Origin: Discostella pseudostelligera
Lineage: Eukaryota > Bacillariophyta > Thalassiosirophyceae > Thalassiosirales > Thalassiosiraceae
Direction: 5' to 3'
Length of the DNA: 22,380 bases
Assembly: GCA_036940085.1 (NCBI GenBank)
Contig: JALLBK010000647.1
Span: 1 to 22,380 of the forward strand
The stretch's first letter is position 1. Every line of letters starts with the position of its first letter. Shown in pieces: positions 9,143 through 19,367 of the stretch. The notes under the pieces were generated by a model, which was not told the DNA's origin, searched no databases, and saw only the letters and a list, made by a program, of their open reading frames with translations. The position numbers and the translations under genes are program-made.

Positions 9143-10369
9143 TTACCGCCCATCAAAGCAAAAATTGACGCTGCCGTCATGAGGGTTGATTGCTTCATGC
9201 TGCTGCTGCTTCTCCCTCACCAAATGACGACCATACAAATCCGCCTCACGTATTGGTTCCGGTATACGAGAAATGCACAACTTGGAGCACAATACCACTG
9301 CATCGATCAAGGAAATATGACTCCCGACAGATATGTAGATTGGATTCTTGCTACCCCTCGCTGCTGTTGTGGATGGTGACATTGATGCATGATGTTGTTT
9401 ATGCTTGAATAATCTGGGCGTGTTTCCTCCATGGCCCACCAATGCATATGCCAAGACTTCGTTGCTCTGGCTGGTTTCGATAGCGCCTCCCTTCATTGGA
9501 ATAGCAATGCCATTGGCAAATTGTGATATAGATGCCAAAATTATATCATCGACAGGAACTTCTAGAATTGAAGTGACTTCATCGCTCACTGAAGCTCCAG
9601 TAGGTATTGACACTGTGTCCAAGACGAGAGTATGTTGCTGATGTCGATTGCATGCCCACTGATTCGACAATGTCGTTGAGTCATCATTGTCGGCTCTTTC
9701 CATTCCTTCTCCCATTACTACCACCGTATCATACCATTCTCTCATGGCCATTCTCACATCCCGAAGTACATTTTCTTTCTTCATACTACCATCAATACTG
9801 TAAAATGACTTCCCAACACCAATGGTGGGTATGCCCGTCTTTACCCCCACAAATGAGGCAATCCCCGCTTTGCGTTCATGCCATTGGCCATTCCCATCGA
9901 CCAATAGTACGTCGGGCTTTAATTCAGGATGTGATTGTAATTGTGTGGAAATTAGTTCAAGCATTGGATCTACTTCGCGAAAGGCAAGGTAGGATGGAAT
10001 GTAGGGGAAACGGAGTGTGAACCATTTGTGTGCTCGATGTACAACAACAACTTGCGATGACGATGATGATGATACCGAGGTGGTGTATTTCAAGATGACA
10101 TAGACGGCAACAGCCTCATCGTCGTTATCATTGGTCGTCGTTGTCTTCCCTTGTTCGCCAAAGTAGCTTATATCTAAACCGCCAATCAGTAGGTGGGATC
10201 TGTTTCTGGAAAATGCAGTACGGGGATGCACCAAACTGAACCGGTCATTGATTGCATTGAATGACAGCTCGGTCGAGCTTTGAGGAACAATTACATTGGA
10301 TGCAATTTGAAGTTGCTCCTCCCTCCATGATTGCAGTAGTAGTTGAAGAGTATTCTTTCCAGCTTCCAT
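9143..10369 (-). CDS. ENDOV: Endonuclease V (deoxyinosine/inosine-specific)
   Basis: Single exon, 408 residues from the only suitable ATG. The family core is clear: LIGGLDISYFG (D66), RFPYIPSYLAFREVDPMLE (E132), DVLLVDGNGQWHERKAG (D158), GIPTIGVGKSF, NPIYISVGSHISLIDAV (D356) and ISRIPEPIREADLYGR. The four acidic residues match the metal-binding catalytic set. Endonuclease V cleaves the second phosphodiester bond 3' to inosine, in DNA in bacteria and mainly RNA in animals. An insertion of ~85 residues (about 218-305), low in complexity at its start, separates the two halves of the fold; bacterial members are ~220-230 residues. No targeting peptide is evident. It is arranged head-to-tail with the AT-hook gene and divergent from the ARP1-like gene. 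Confidence 0.93.
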   Translation of the reverse strand: MEAGKNTLQLLLQSWREEQLQIASNVIVPQSSTELSFNAINDRFSLVHPRTAFSRNRSHLLIGGLDISYFGEQGKTTTTNDNDDEAVAVYVILKYTTSVSSSSSSQVVVVHRAHKWFTLRFPYIPSYLAFREVDPMLELISTQLQSHPELKPDVLLVDGNGQWHERKAGIASFVGVKTGIPTIGVGKSFYSIDGSMKKENVLRDVRMAMREWYDTVVVMGEGMERADNDDSTTLSNQWACNRHQQHTLVLDTVSIPTGASVSDEVTSILEVPVDDIILASISQFANGIAIPMKGGAIETSQSNEVLAYALVGHGGNTPRLFKHKQHHASMSPSTTAARGSKNPIYISVGSHISLIDAVVLCSKLCISRIPEPIREADLYGRHLVREKQQQHEAINPHDGSVNFCFDGR

Positions 10370-10520
10370 TGTTTCAGTATTGTTGTCCAGACGGAGAGAA
10401 GAATTCCATTTCAGTTCACATCATGCACATGCTGTTGATGTGCTGCTCGACAACGACATCGACATGCAGACCTGACGAACATGCAGGGGGCACGACGATG
10501 AAGATTATGCCAATTCGACG

Positions 10521-10553
10521 GCGAATCATGAAGAAGGGTATTTCATGATTCGC
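10521..10553. repeat. Perfect 12-bp inverted repeat with 9-nt loop
   Basis: GCGAATCATGAA (10521-10532) and TTCATGATTCGC (10542-10553) are exact reverse complements around GAAGGGTAT. The element sits ~150 bp upstream of the endonuclease V start, in its promoter or 5' UTR. It could be a palindromic protein-binding site or an RNA hairpin; no poly-T follows. Confidence 0.85.
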
Positions 10554-10804
10554 AGCAGAAGTAGAGGTAGAGTTGCTGCTGTTGCTAACTTTCGACGTAG
10601 AATTCGGATCGTAATAATTAGAGAAAGCAAACTTCCAACGGCTATGAAATAGAGGGGCAGCGTGGGCAGTGCGATTTCTCTACCTTAGTAGGGAGCGAGG
10701 TAATAGTAATAAGTAGGTCGGTCTCGGCCATGGTTCAGTTCATGCAACACGGTCAATGATGTGGAAGGTGGAAGGTGGAAGCGGATGGCGGATTGTGTGT
10801 GAGC

Positions 10805-10925
10805 CTCCCGCCAAAATAATGCCACGTGGAAAGCTTTCGAGTCGAGTCATTTCTCTCCCGCCATGATACTGCCACGTGTAAGATCCACGTGTAAGTCCCC
10901 CCCTCGAAAACATGTGCCACGTGTA
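10805..10925. promoter_or_regulatory. Promoter cluster: duplicated CCCGCCA + CACGTG module and four G-boxes
   Basis: The 746-bp divergent region 10370-11115 carries CACGTG at 10823, 10873, 10886 and 10918. Two of these are preceded by CCCGCCA (10807 and 10857), with an identical start-to-start distance of 16 bp. Three of the four boxes are in the context GCCACGTG. CACGTG is the G-box/E-box core bound by bZIP and bHLH factors; CCCGCC is an E2F-like or GC-box core. The cluster ends ~190 bp before the ARP1-like ATG, so it most likely drives that gene, or both divergent genes. Confidence 0.6.
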
Positions 10926-11115
10926 ATCACTGGTCCGGAGGTCGTTTTATTCTGTTTGTGAGGGGCGGTTTCCGTAGGGAGGGTAGCGGCTGTCATGGTT
11001 GGCTCGATTTCTTGTTATTTTTGTGTTTGGGAGTGGTCAATAGGTTTTGGGCGGCGGGTGCATCCTTCTTCCTGCAAGCGCACAAAATCCAAAGGACAAA
11101 GGACCTGGACGGACC

Positions 11116-12813
11116 ATGGCGGACAAAGGTGACCCCAACCCTAGTACCACCGCCATTGGCGGCGGCGGGGCTACATCATCCTCAGCCTCCGCGTCGACAG
11201 CAGCCATGCTCAATCAGCCAATTGTAATCGATTGCGGCAGTTCGTCGATGAAGGCTGGGTTTGCCGGGGGGACGAAGCCCAAGGTATGTCTTGTTGCAAC
11301 TGTTGCTGTGCCAAATGCCAATGATGAAATTGATGATTATAATATGCCTTCCTCCTTTTTTCTCACCTTTTCGTTCAATGAATATCGCCATCTTAATTCA
11401 AGGTATCCATTGGAACCAAAGTTGGGCGCGCCAAGCACCAACGCGTCATGCCAGGTGGCGCCCTCGAGGGGGAAGAGCAGCACCAGCAGCGGAGCGGTGC
11501 TGGTGCAGGCAAATCTTCTCGCAGTCGATCCCTCGCCGCCGCCGCCGGTGGCCTCACCTCGTACTTTGTGGGACGAACATTAGACGATCATCGGGGGGCA
11601 TTTCTATTGGATTATCCCATGGAACGTGGGCGTGTGGTGGATGGTGGATGGGAGGCGATGGAGTTGCTGTGGGAGGTGAGTGAGCTACTAGATAATAGTG
11701 TTGTGAATGTTTGTACCTATGTTGCCTTGTTATTATTTCGATGCACTGAATATTCATGAGCATCTTAACTTTGCTTCTTCATTATTTGCCCACTTCTCAT
11801 CGTTCATTGAACTGTTCATTGATGCTATCTAAAACGCCATCGTATCATTACCGATGTTTGCACCCCACACTTCGACACTACTCTGGTCTACTATTTTTGC
11901 ACACCAGCATATTTACTCAAAATCCAACCTCAATGCCAAACTCGACGAACATCCCGTTCTCTTAACCGAAACACCCCACAATCCCACATCCCACCGACTG
12001 CAACTTGCGGAAATATTCTTCGAAACCTTCCATGCGCCGGCATTATTCGTCGCACCACCGGCGGTACTCAGTCTTTACGCCTCTGGTCGGACTACTGGCG
12101 TAGTGTTGGATGTGGGCGAGGGTGTGACACATTGCATCCCGGTATATGAGGGGTATGCTTTGCCCCATTCTATTGTTCGGAGTGATTTGGCAGGAATGGA
12201 TGTTACGAAGCGATTGCAATTGTTATTGAGGAAGAGTGGATTGGCATTTTCAACTACCGCTGAATTGGACTTTTCATCAAAGATGAAAGAAGATGTGTGT
12301 TATGTTTCCAATGTTCCACCTACAAAGAGGGATAATGATTACGATACTGATAATATTAGTGGTGGTGTCGGTGCGTCAACGAAGGATACATCCAAGGCAC
12401 AATATCAATTGCCCGATGGGCAGGTGGTACATCTCTCGAATGAACGTCATCGCTCGTCGGAGGTATTGTTCCAACCATCTCTTATTGGATCGGAGGAACG
12501 TCCTATTCATGATGTACTGCTAACGTCCATCTTACAATCGGATATGGATTTACGCTCGACACTCTTTTCCAATATCGTACTCTCGGGTGGATCGACACTA
12601 TTGCCTGGATTGGGCGATCGGCTGCTGTATGAGGTACGATCTCGCGCGCCAGAACGAACAAGGATACGAATTTCGGCACCTCCGGAACGGAAGGAGAGCG
12701 CTTGGGTCGGGGGTAGTATCTTGGCCAGTTTGGCAACATTTAAGAATATGTGGGTTGGAAGGAGCGAGTATGAGGAGTATGGAAGCTCGATATTGCATCG
12801 AGGGTCGTTATAA
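11116..12813 (+). CDS. Actin-related protein, ARP1/centractin type, three exons
   Basis: Exons 11116-11283, 11403-11675 and 11908-12813 (introns 119 and 232 bp; donors GTATGT and GTGAGT; acceptors CAAG and CCAG) give 448 residues. The start has a strong ATG context (ACCATGG); a second Met precedes LNQPIVIDCG. Actin landmarks in order: phosphate loop 1 IVIDCGSSSMKAGFAG (36-51), KVGRAKHQRVM, DYPMERGRVVDGGWEAMELLW, HPVLLTETPHNP, LSLYASGRTTGVVLD (201-215), VYEGYALPHSIV, QSDMDLRSTLFSNIVLSGGS and EYEEYGSSILHRGSL. The SDMDLR-TLFSNIVLSGGST block and the YEE-x-G end fit ARP1, the dynactin filament subunit that links dynein to cargo. Residues ~80-110 are an inserted Q/S/G/A-rich loop. The residue matching actin Q137 is Pro198. 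Conventional actin is excluded by these changes; another divergent ARP remains possible. Confidence 0.87.
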
Positions 12814-13240
12814 ATTATGAATAGGAAGTCTTTTCAACTCCCTCTTTTACTTTTTGTGCACGTTTGGTTATTCGAATTCTTGCGATTGTATGGGCGTGAT
12901 TCTGGTGGTGTGGGGATGGTGCGGGAAGTGTGGCTGCTGCAGGCGTAGCGAACGAAAGACACACTTCGTTTGGCACAAAGGATTCAGAGCTGGATGAGAA
13001 ATACTTTCTACTCTTATTGTATGCAGAGGAATACATAATACGTGAGCTCCTAACGACGTGTTATTCAATGAATCTACCTAACTAGAAGATTCAATATTCT
13101 GTAACTGATCTGCGCCCCGAGGATGGAGCGAAAACGAGGTCATTGTTGGTTGGCAAAATCGCTTTCATTGTATTGAAGGTAATCAGGGTGTTTGTTCACG
13201 GGTTCTCGATGTTGGCTAAAGTACTACGACGCCATTCGGC
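12814..13240. other. Convergent 3' intergenic region, no gene seen
   Basis: These 427 bases separate the ends of the ARP1-like gene (+) and the heat-shock factor (-). I see only short spurious reading frames and no repeat or RNA gene that I can support. It presumably holds the two 3' UTRs. Confidence 0.6.
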
Positions 13241-14816
13241 TCACTGCATCGGAAGGTCATAATGATCATCACCAAGAGGAATTTGGGGGATGGCGTTTGT
13301 TGCAGCATTTCCGTACTTGGCGAGGAATGCACCCAGCGCAGCTGTTGCCATTGGAAGGGTTACTTCCGATTGCTGGCTCATAGAGAGTTGGTTGGTTTGA
13401 CTGCCATCACTTCGTGCATCTTCGGCCTTGGAATTAGAGATCATCGTCTGATTCTGAGCCTCAATAGCCGCTGCTGTCGCGAGCACAGACACTGCATCAA
13501 CATGCTTTTGGTAGGCGTCGGGGTTAGCAATGTTCTCCACAATTCGTTCAACGAAAGACTCTTGGAGAGACTTAGGTAGCATCGAGATAGCATTTTCCAG
13601 TTTTGCGGAGAGCTTAGGATCGTGCGTCACCGATTGTGGCTGCGCAGAGTCCTCATTGTAAGAGACACTGCGATTGTACAGAGATGATGAGTTGACTGCG
13701 TCGGGCTCAAAGCATGCATTGGTGAGGGGTGGTTCAACACTGCTAACAGTAGGGATACTGCTGTTGTCATCTTCCTTGACAAAGTCAAAGTAGGCTTCGA
13801 TGGCGTCTGCTGACTGCGACCTCTGAACCCTTTCCGTAGGTGGTGTGACTGTGCCTGCTGGGTATTCCAACATAAAATCTTCCACGAGCAGGTCTGCATC
13901 AGAAACACACGGGTCAAGCAGCGATGTTTCTGGGTGGACCGTATCGTCGCAGCCAACCAAGGACACATCAAACGATTGCGTAGATCTGTTAACGACAGGA
14001 ATAGGGCCCCCAGATACCAAGTAGTCAGCCTCGTACTTGCGTTTCTTGGTCACGGGCTCGGTATCATACAAGTCACGACCCGTAACTTGTGTCAGCATAT
14101 CGGCCATCCGCTCCACCATGTCCGACATCCGTTCCATCTCCGCCCTTAGGAATGAAACTTCCTCCTTGAGCTTTTCCACGTCCTGCTGATCGGCGGCGTT
14201 GACTTGATTTGCCTTACGAATGTCCTTCAACAGATCTGCGCGGCCACGGACGAAGCTATTGTGCTTAAATCGCCACCACTTCAATGTCTCGTCGTCATCG
14301 TCAGTGATGCGGACGGAGTCGGACTTGATCTTACGAAAGCCGTAAAAATTGAGCTGTCGGACAAAGCTGGAGAAGTTATTGTGCTTGAAAAATTGAGGGA
14401 TAACATCGGAGGCAAAGGTGTCGGGATCTTTGATGATGAATGTNAGGGAAAGGGTCGACAAATACGGTGAGAGAGAATGAATTGAAATGTGAAAATTAAA
14501 ACAAGTCTACGCGACGGCGGCAGGGGGGTGCAGCGGCAATGCTTCCATCGGGCGAACAATCGAATGTAGGGACATCCCAAATATCAATGGAGTGGCATTA
14601 ACGGACTCGGACGGACGGCACCGGGGTTGCCGGCCGCTGCCGCCCCGTCGCCGCCACCTCCCCGATCCCACCAAATTCGTCGTCGGCGGCGGCAACAAAC
14701 AAATCAAGCAGCATTGTGACGGTGCTTACCTTCATTAAAAAGACGGGAACGTCTTCCTTCTTTGCAGAGGCCTTCTTTACAATCATCTTTGGATAGGATT
14801 GGGTGCTGGGTACCAT
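13241..14816 (-). CDS. Heat-shock factor-type transcription factor, DNA-binding domain interrupted by an unresolved base
   Basis: Exon 1 runs 14816-14730 and ends VPVFLMK at a GTAAGC donor. The long second block runs from about 14443 to 13241. It opens [19 protein letters not shown], then [19 protein letters not shown] (recognition helix), [13 protein letters not shown] and [10 protein letters not shown], all typical of the HSF winged helix. A heptad-type coiled coil follows ([20 protein letters not shown]), then KKRK (likely nuclear signal) and an acidic, Ser-rich tail. HSFs trimerise through such coils and bind inverted GAA repeats; diatoms have many. The segment expected between FLMK and TFIIK (about 20 residues ending W-x2-DG-like) is absent, and a single N sits at 14444 where it should join. 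The gene is complete at its stop; the gap is probably in the assembly. The start could also be an in-frame ATG at 14975. Confidence 0.9.
14444..14444. other. Single unresolved base (N), likely collapsed assembly gap in the HSF domain
   Basis: This is the only N in the window. It lies exactly where the HSF DNA-binding domain lacks ~20 residues. The minus strand upstream of it is pyrimidine-rich like an intron end but has no AG acceptor at the join. Confidence 0.65.
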
Positions 14817-14886
14817 TGAATTCAAATGCGGCTGTCGTTGATTTAGGATTGTATTGGTCGAGTAGAGCCTAAAGTAAGTATGTAGG

Positions 14887-14996
14887 TGACGTGTAAATGA
14901 TGTGGGCAAAATAATGAGAAGAGTGGCACTTTTTTGCCCGCGCTGACGCCAAGCCAAGTCAGCTGTCGTGAGCACATTTTTCTCTGAATGACGTCA
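14887..14996. promoter_or_regulatory. TGACGTG and palindromic TGACGTCA sites upstream of the HSF gene
   Basis: TGACGTCA (14989-14996) is a perfect CRE-type bZIP site, and TGACGTG lies at 14887-14893. Both are within 180 bp upstream of the HSF start. TGACGT is also the core recognised by stramenopile aureochromes (blue-light bZIP receptors). Light or cAMP-type control is only an inference. Confidence 0.4.
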
Positions 14997-15988
14997 CAGA
15001 GAATTCCCACGATCAACACCTCGTCGTGTATCTTTCCTGCTCAGCAGTTTCCTCTCTACATCGGAATAGGATCTAATTCTCCCGGTCATTGAGAAGTCAT
15101 TTCGTTAAACAAAAACCCACAGATTCCATTCGGAACCGAAGGTCCAATTTTGGACTCCGTCTGTACGTCGAGAGATGCAGGAGATTCTGAAAGGTCGGAT
15201 AGAATTGGTGGTGCAAATGCACTTTTTGCGATTAGGACTCGTACATATCTACATGGGATATATGAAAATGTATCGCTTATTTTGACAATGGCGTCAGAAA
15301 TGACGAAAGTGCCTCTCTTACACTCATTTACTCCTTGAGAAGTTCAATGCCGCATGCCATGGAGCCGTGATAGAGCATGCCATCGACGCAGGGAAAGAAA
15401 AAAGAAAGGCGGTGGTTTTTTGTTGTGTTTTGTGGTGTGTTCGTGAACGTTCTTGTAGATAGCGGTCAAGCAAAGGGCAAGCAGCAGGCGCAATTGACAG
15501 GTGGAAGAAAAAGGTGAGCAAATTACGCATATTTACATTTAAAATATTTTGATTCAAATATGTATGTGTTATTAATTGTAAAATAGAATTTGGAATATTT
15601 ACGTAATCCTTGTTCGAAAAAAGAGAGCTCCTCTCTCTACTACTTATCGCCGCTGCTGCTTGGCATGCAAGGAGGCCGCCGCCGCCATGGAAAGCGGCCG
15701 GCCCACAACAACTCCCATAAAGAGAAGGAAGGCAGGCGGCAATCAATAGCACGGTTTTATTCGAGCAAGCGTCCTCTCCTCCCTCATCTCCCAAGGGTGT
15801 GTTGTCAACAACCTCTCCATCATCATCTTTGTATCAGTCCTACCAAGGGCCTCCGGTCGTCTTTTGCCGTAGCGCCTCTCATCCTCATCCATTCATCATC
15901 GATCAATTCCAGCAGATTCACCGGAGCTCCATCCCCTGACAAAAAAGAAGCGTCCGTCTCCATAGCCTGCCATTTCTAGCGTGTCCCT
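14997..15988. other. Divergent region upstream of the MYB gene, no gene seen
   Basis: About 1 kb lies between the HSF promoter and the MYB start. It contains an AT-rich stretch (15515-15605) and pyrimidine-rich sequence towards the MYB ATG, suitable for a promoter and a long 5' UTR. Reading frames here (for example 15324-15794 minus and 15590-15979 plus) have no recognisable domain and biased composition, so I do not call them genes. Confidence 0.55.
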
Positions 15989-18900
15989 ATGAGTTTAGCA
16001 CAAGTCTCGAGTGAAGAATACATTTTGAAAGCAACAACGACGCAATCTATAATTCATCCCCTGCCCGACGACGACCCTCCAAGGCCAAGCCCAACCTTCT
16101 GCTTCGCCGCCCCGGTCTCTCGCGTGGTCACCAAGGAATCACTTCTTCGCGAAGACGACTCGCCCACCACTCGATTCGAATTCCTCCCCGCCGCCGACGA
16201 TTCCAACAACTACAATTATTACGACAAGTATTGCAGTGGCGGCTCTGGCATTGACAATAGCGACGAGCACTCCCTTCAATCTTCGCTATTTGAATTCTCA
16301 CTCCTCGATCCCGACGGGAGAGACGACGGCGAGCTACTAGCTTTGCCACTTCCACTAACCTCTTCTGTCATTGACGGTAGCGGCAGCAGCAACAACCACG
16401 ACAACGACGTGCTAGCTCGACCAACGTTGCACAATCTGGATACCTACGCGGCATTACTGTCCTTTGAATCATCGTCCATCTTTCCTGAAGATTCGGATTC
16501 CACCACTGCTAGCTCGAGCTTGGGGGTGTCGTCGACGGCGGCGGCTATTGTTGCATCTCAACAACAGCAACTACCTCCACAAGGTCAAGAACAACAGCAG
16601 AAGTTGTCATCGTCAAACCAAGTAGTCGCAGAAGTCGTGGGCAGTGTTCCATCGCTAGTTGCCATTTATCCGGATTGCAGTACTACTTCTACTTTAACTA
16701 CTCAGCCATCAGCAGTGCTAATCGCTACCAACACCAATAGCAAGACCAAGCGAGCATCTACTCGGGGAGGCAGTCGGAGCAATAATAACACGACTACTAC
16801 CAGGGGCAAGAAGACTTCCGTCAAGAATTCACCGCCAGTAATCAATTCCATTATGGATCAAGAACCACTCGACTCCTCTGCGTTAGTACCATCTCCTCCC
16901 TCGCCCGGAGGAGCTGGAGGAGGAGGGGCAATTTCCACACAAGCACCTACTACCACACTTATTGGCAGGAAATATGCACCACCACCAAGTTCTTCCAACC
17001 AGGGCAGTGGCATGGGAGTAGTGGACCCTACATTGTCATCATCATCATCCACGACGCATGCAGCACTCCAATATCATCTCAATCAGCCACCGCCGCGTGC
17101 CTCCCACCACCACCATCATCATCAACATCCTGGAGGAACCATGGTCACGCGTCCTCGCCATGCCAACAATATGAACATGGGGGATCATCATCATCATCCG
17201 TCGTCGGGCGGTGTTCCCTCTCCTCGGTCATCCTCTTCCTCTCCCAGCGAGAATAATATCAATCATCTTCATCATCACATGTCCAACAACACGGTCACCA
17301 CCACTTCCGGCGGTGGCGGTGCATCATCCGAAAACACTGGTCGATGGACCGCCGAGGAACACCGTCTCTTCTTACAAGGTCTCGAACAGCATGGCAAGGG
17401 ATGGAAGAAGATTGCCACACTCATCCAATCACGTACCGTAGTCCAAATTCGGACACATGCTCAAAAGTATTTTCAAAAATTAACCAAGGCCCATCAGGCG
17501 GGAGGGGAAGGGGGTGTATTATTGGTCGGTGGTGGTGGTGGTGGAGTAGGAAATGGTGGTAATGGATCGGGAATGATGGGATCGGGAGTAGGCGGAACTC
17601 AACTCATTTCCGCTGGTACTGCCGAGGGAGATGGGACCGTGGGCATTGCCATACCCTTGGGACCAGATGGTCTGCCGATGGTATCGATGCGTACGACAAC
17701 TCATGCTACCTCCGCTTCCTCTTCGTCGGGGAATGATCCGTCCTCATGGGCAGCAGGCGCTGGTGGAGAGGCTGGGGCTAGTATAAATGGAAGCAGTGGA
17801 AGGAGTCGTCGACGTGCCTCTCACGTTAGCGGCGGGGGGACGAAGCGCCGTGTTATTGGAAATGTAGTCCGAAGTGCCGTACGGGAGGGTAGGAATGTCA
17901 AGCGACAGAAGATTGCCGAATTGAAGAGAAAGGGCGGCGGCAGTAGTGGCATCATGCCTATTCCTACTTTGGCGGACGTAGCACCATCCTCGTCGTCTGA
18001 CCCATCCGCCACATCGGTCACTGGTGGAGGAGGAGGAAAGGAGGATCATCCGTTAGTACCCAACCCCCTCCCGTCGGTATCTCAGATCTTGGATCCGTAC
18101 ATGCCACCACCCCCACCCCCCGGTGCACCATTGGCCGCTCCTCCAGGACGTGTGGGTGGACGCGGAGGAGGACGACAACAGTTGGTGCATACTGCTACTC
18201 ATGGCACCTTGCCCATGGCAGCGTTGGAGGATGCAGTGTAAGTAGTGTAGTGTGTGAGATGGTGTGAACACCCAAGCAGCAGTGGACTTTTTGTTTTGTT
18301 CAGTTTTGGTTGCGGATATATCCTCATCGTATTGCTTTGCTTTTTGTTCCCTTTCCTCCAGATTCCGATTGTTGACACCTGCCACTGGCTTTCCGCCACC
18401 ACCACCATCGCACTCTCATCTCAACAATACTGTCGTCGTCGACCCCCTGGCTCCTCAGCCAAATGCCAATCAAGTCAAGGCTCCCTTGACTCATACGCAA
18501 TATCCCCCACTTTCGGGTGGAGGAGGAGGAGGGGTAGGTGGGCCCACGGGATATCCTCAAGGGATGTTATTGAATTATTCCCCCACGGGAGTTACCGATA
18601 TGGCACTCTTGCCATCGTGGGTGGATGCCAAGAACCCTCCGACGTGGTACAATGATGGATCCGACATTGACACTCTACTCGAAGATGCCGACTGTTTGAA
18701 TTGGCTCAGTGATACCGGAGATTTGGACGAGACGTATCCCCCCGCCATGGCCGAGCCTGCTGCCGTTATATCAAGCTCGAGCACTGCCGCGAATAGCATT
18801 GGTGCCATCTCTGGTCAGACCATTGCAAGTGGTACTAGTACTTCCATCCAAGATCCGTCCCGGGGAGTGCTCTTCCATCCCTCCACGGATAGTTTGTCAT

Positions 18901-19367
18901 TTTTGGTCGACCCTCCCGAACAGCAGCACGTCGTGGAGGATGTGAATCAGCTCCCATCGTTCCTTGACGAACCACCACATGTCGCCGATGTTACGTTAGC
19001 AACAACGAAGACTGCCACTACTACTACTAATGTCACGTACGCGTCTGCCACCGAGGCAGTCGAGGCCACTACTTCAGCACCCACTGCTGCCGCATCCTCC
19101 GCTTCTACATCCATCATTCCCGAGCACCAACTCGCCGGCGTCGGGGAAAGCCTTACCAATCTGGCGGGATTTCCCGATCTGGATATGGGCGACGAACAAG
19201 CATTTGTTTCGGCATTGCTTGAAAATTCTGGCCAGAGTGTCATGAGCTTCCCGAAACTCAATAGCGATCTACACATTTGTGATAACATTTCCAGTCAAAA
19301 GAATTTGGCGCTGGAGGGTGGTATCACTGAGGAAGTGCCGGAGGGGAAAGTGGATGAGTATGCTTAG
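15989..19367 (+). CDS. SHAQKYF-class single-repeat MYB transcription factor, two exons
   Basis: Exons 15989-18237 and 18362-19367 (124-bp intron, donor GTAAGT, acceptor CTCCAG) join as DAV-FRLLTPATG and give 1084 residues. The only clear domain is one MYB repeat at residues ~451-498: GRWTAEEHRLFLQGL, HGKGWKKIA, then VVQIRTHAQKYFQKL. THAQKYF replaces the usual SHAQKYF. This class includes plant CCA1/LHY/REVEILLE clock factors and is expanded in diatoms as Myb1R. A basic stretch (about 605-650, SRRRASH..TKRRVIG..NVKRQKIAELKRK) probably adds nuclear targeting or DNA contact. The rest is Ser/Gly/Pro/His/Gln-rich and disordered, with several acidic patches in exon 2 (DIDTLLEDADCLNWL, GFPDLDMGDEQAF) that resemble activation segments. 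Target genes cannot be told. Confidence 0.9.

Noticed and set aside
11284..11402. Reading straight through the first ARP1 intron (VCLVATVAVPNAND..)
   Set aside because: It destroys the actin alignment. Splicing at GTATGT and CAAG gives KPK-VSIGTKVGRAKH, as expected for the family.
14445..14729. Coding continuation of HSF exon 1 past the donor ([11 protein letters not shown]..)
   Set aside because: It does not resemble the HSF domain, runs into a stop and begins with a perfect GTAAGC donor.
15324..15794. 156-codon minus-strand frame between HSF and MYB
   Set aside because: No domain; composition reflects the AT-rich and GC-rich patches of the region, and it would overlap the MYB 5' region.
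17100..17300. His-rich tracts in the MYB protein as metal-binding sites
   Set aside because: They come from CAC/CAT microsatellites within a disordered low-complexity region; no ordered motif is visible.
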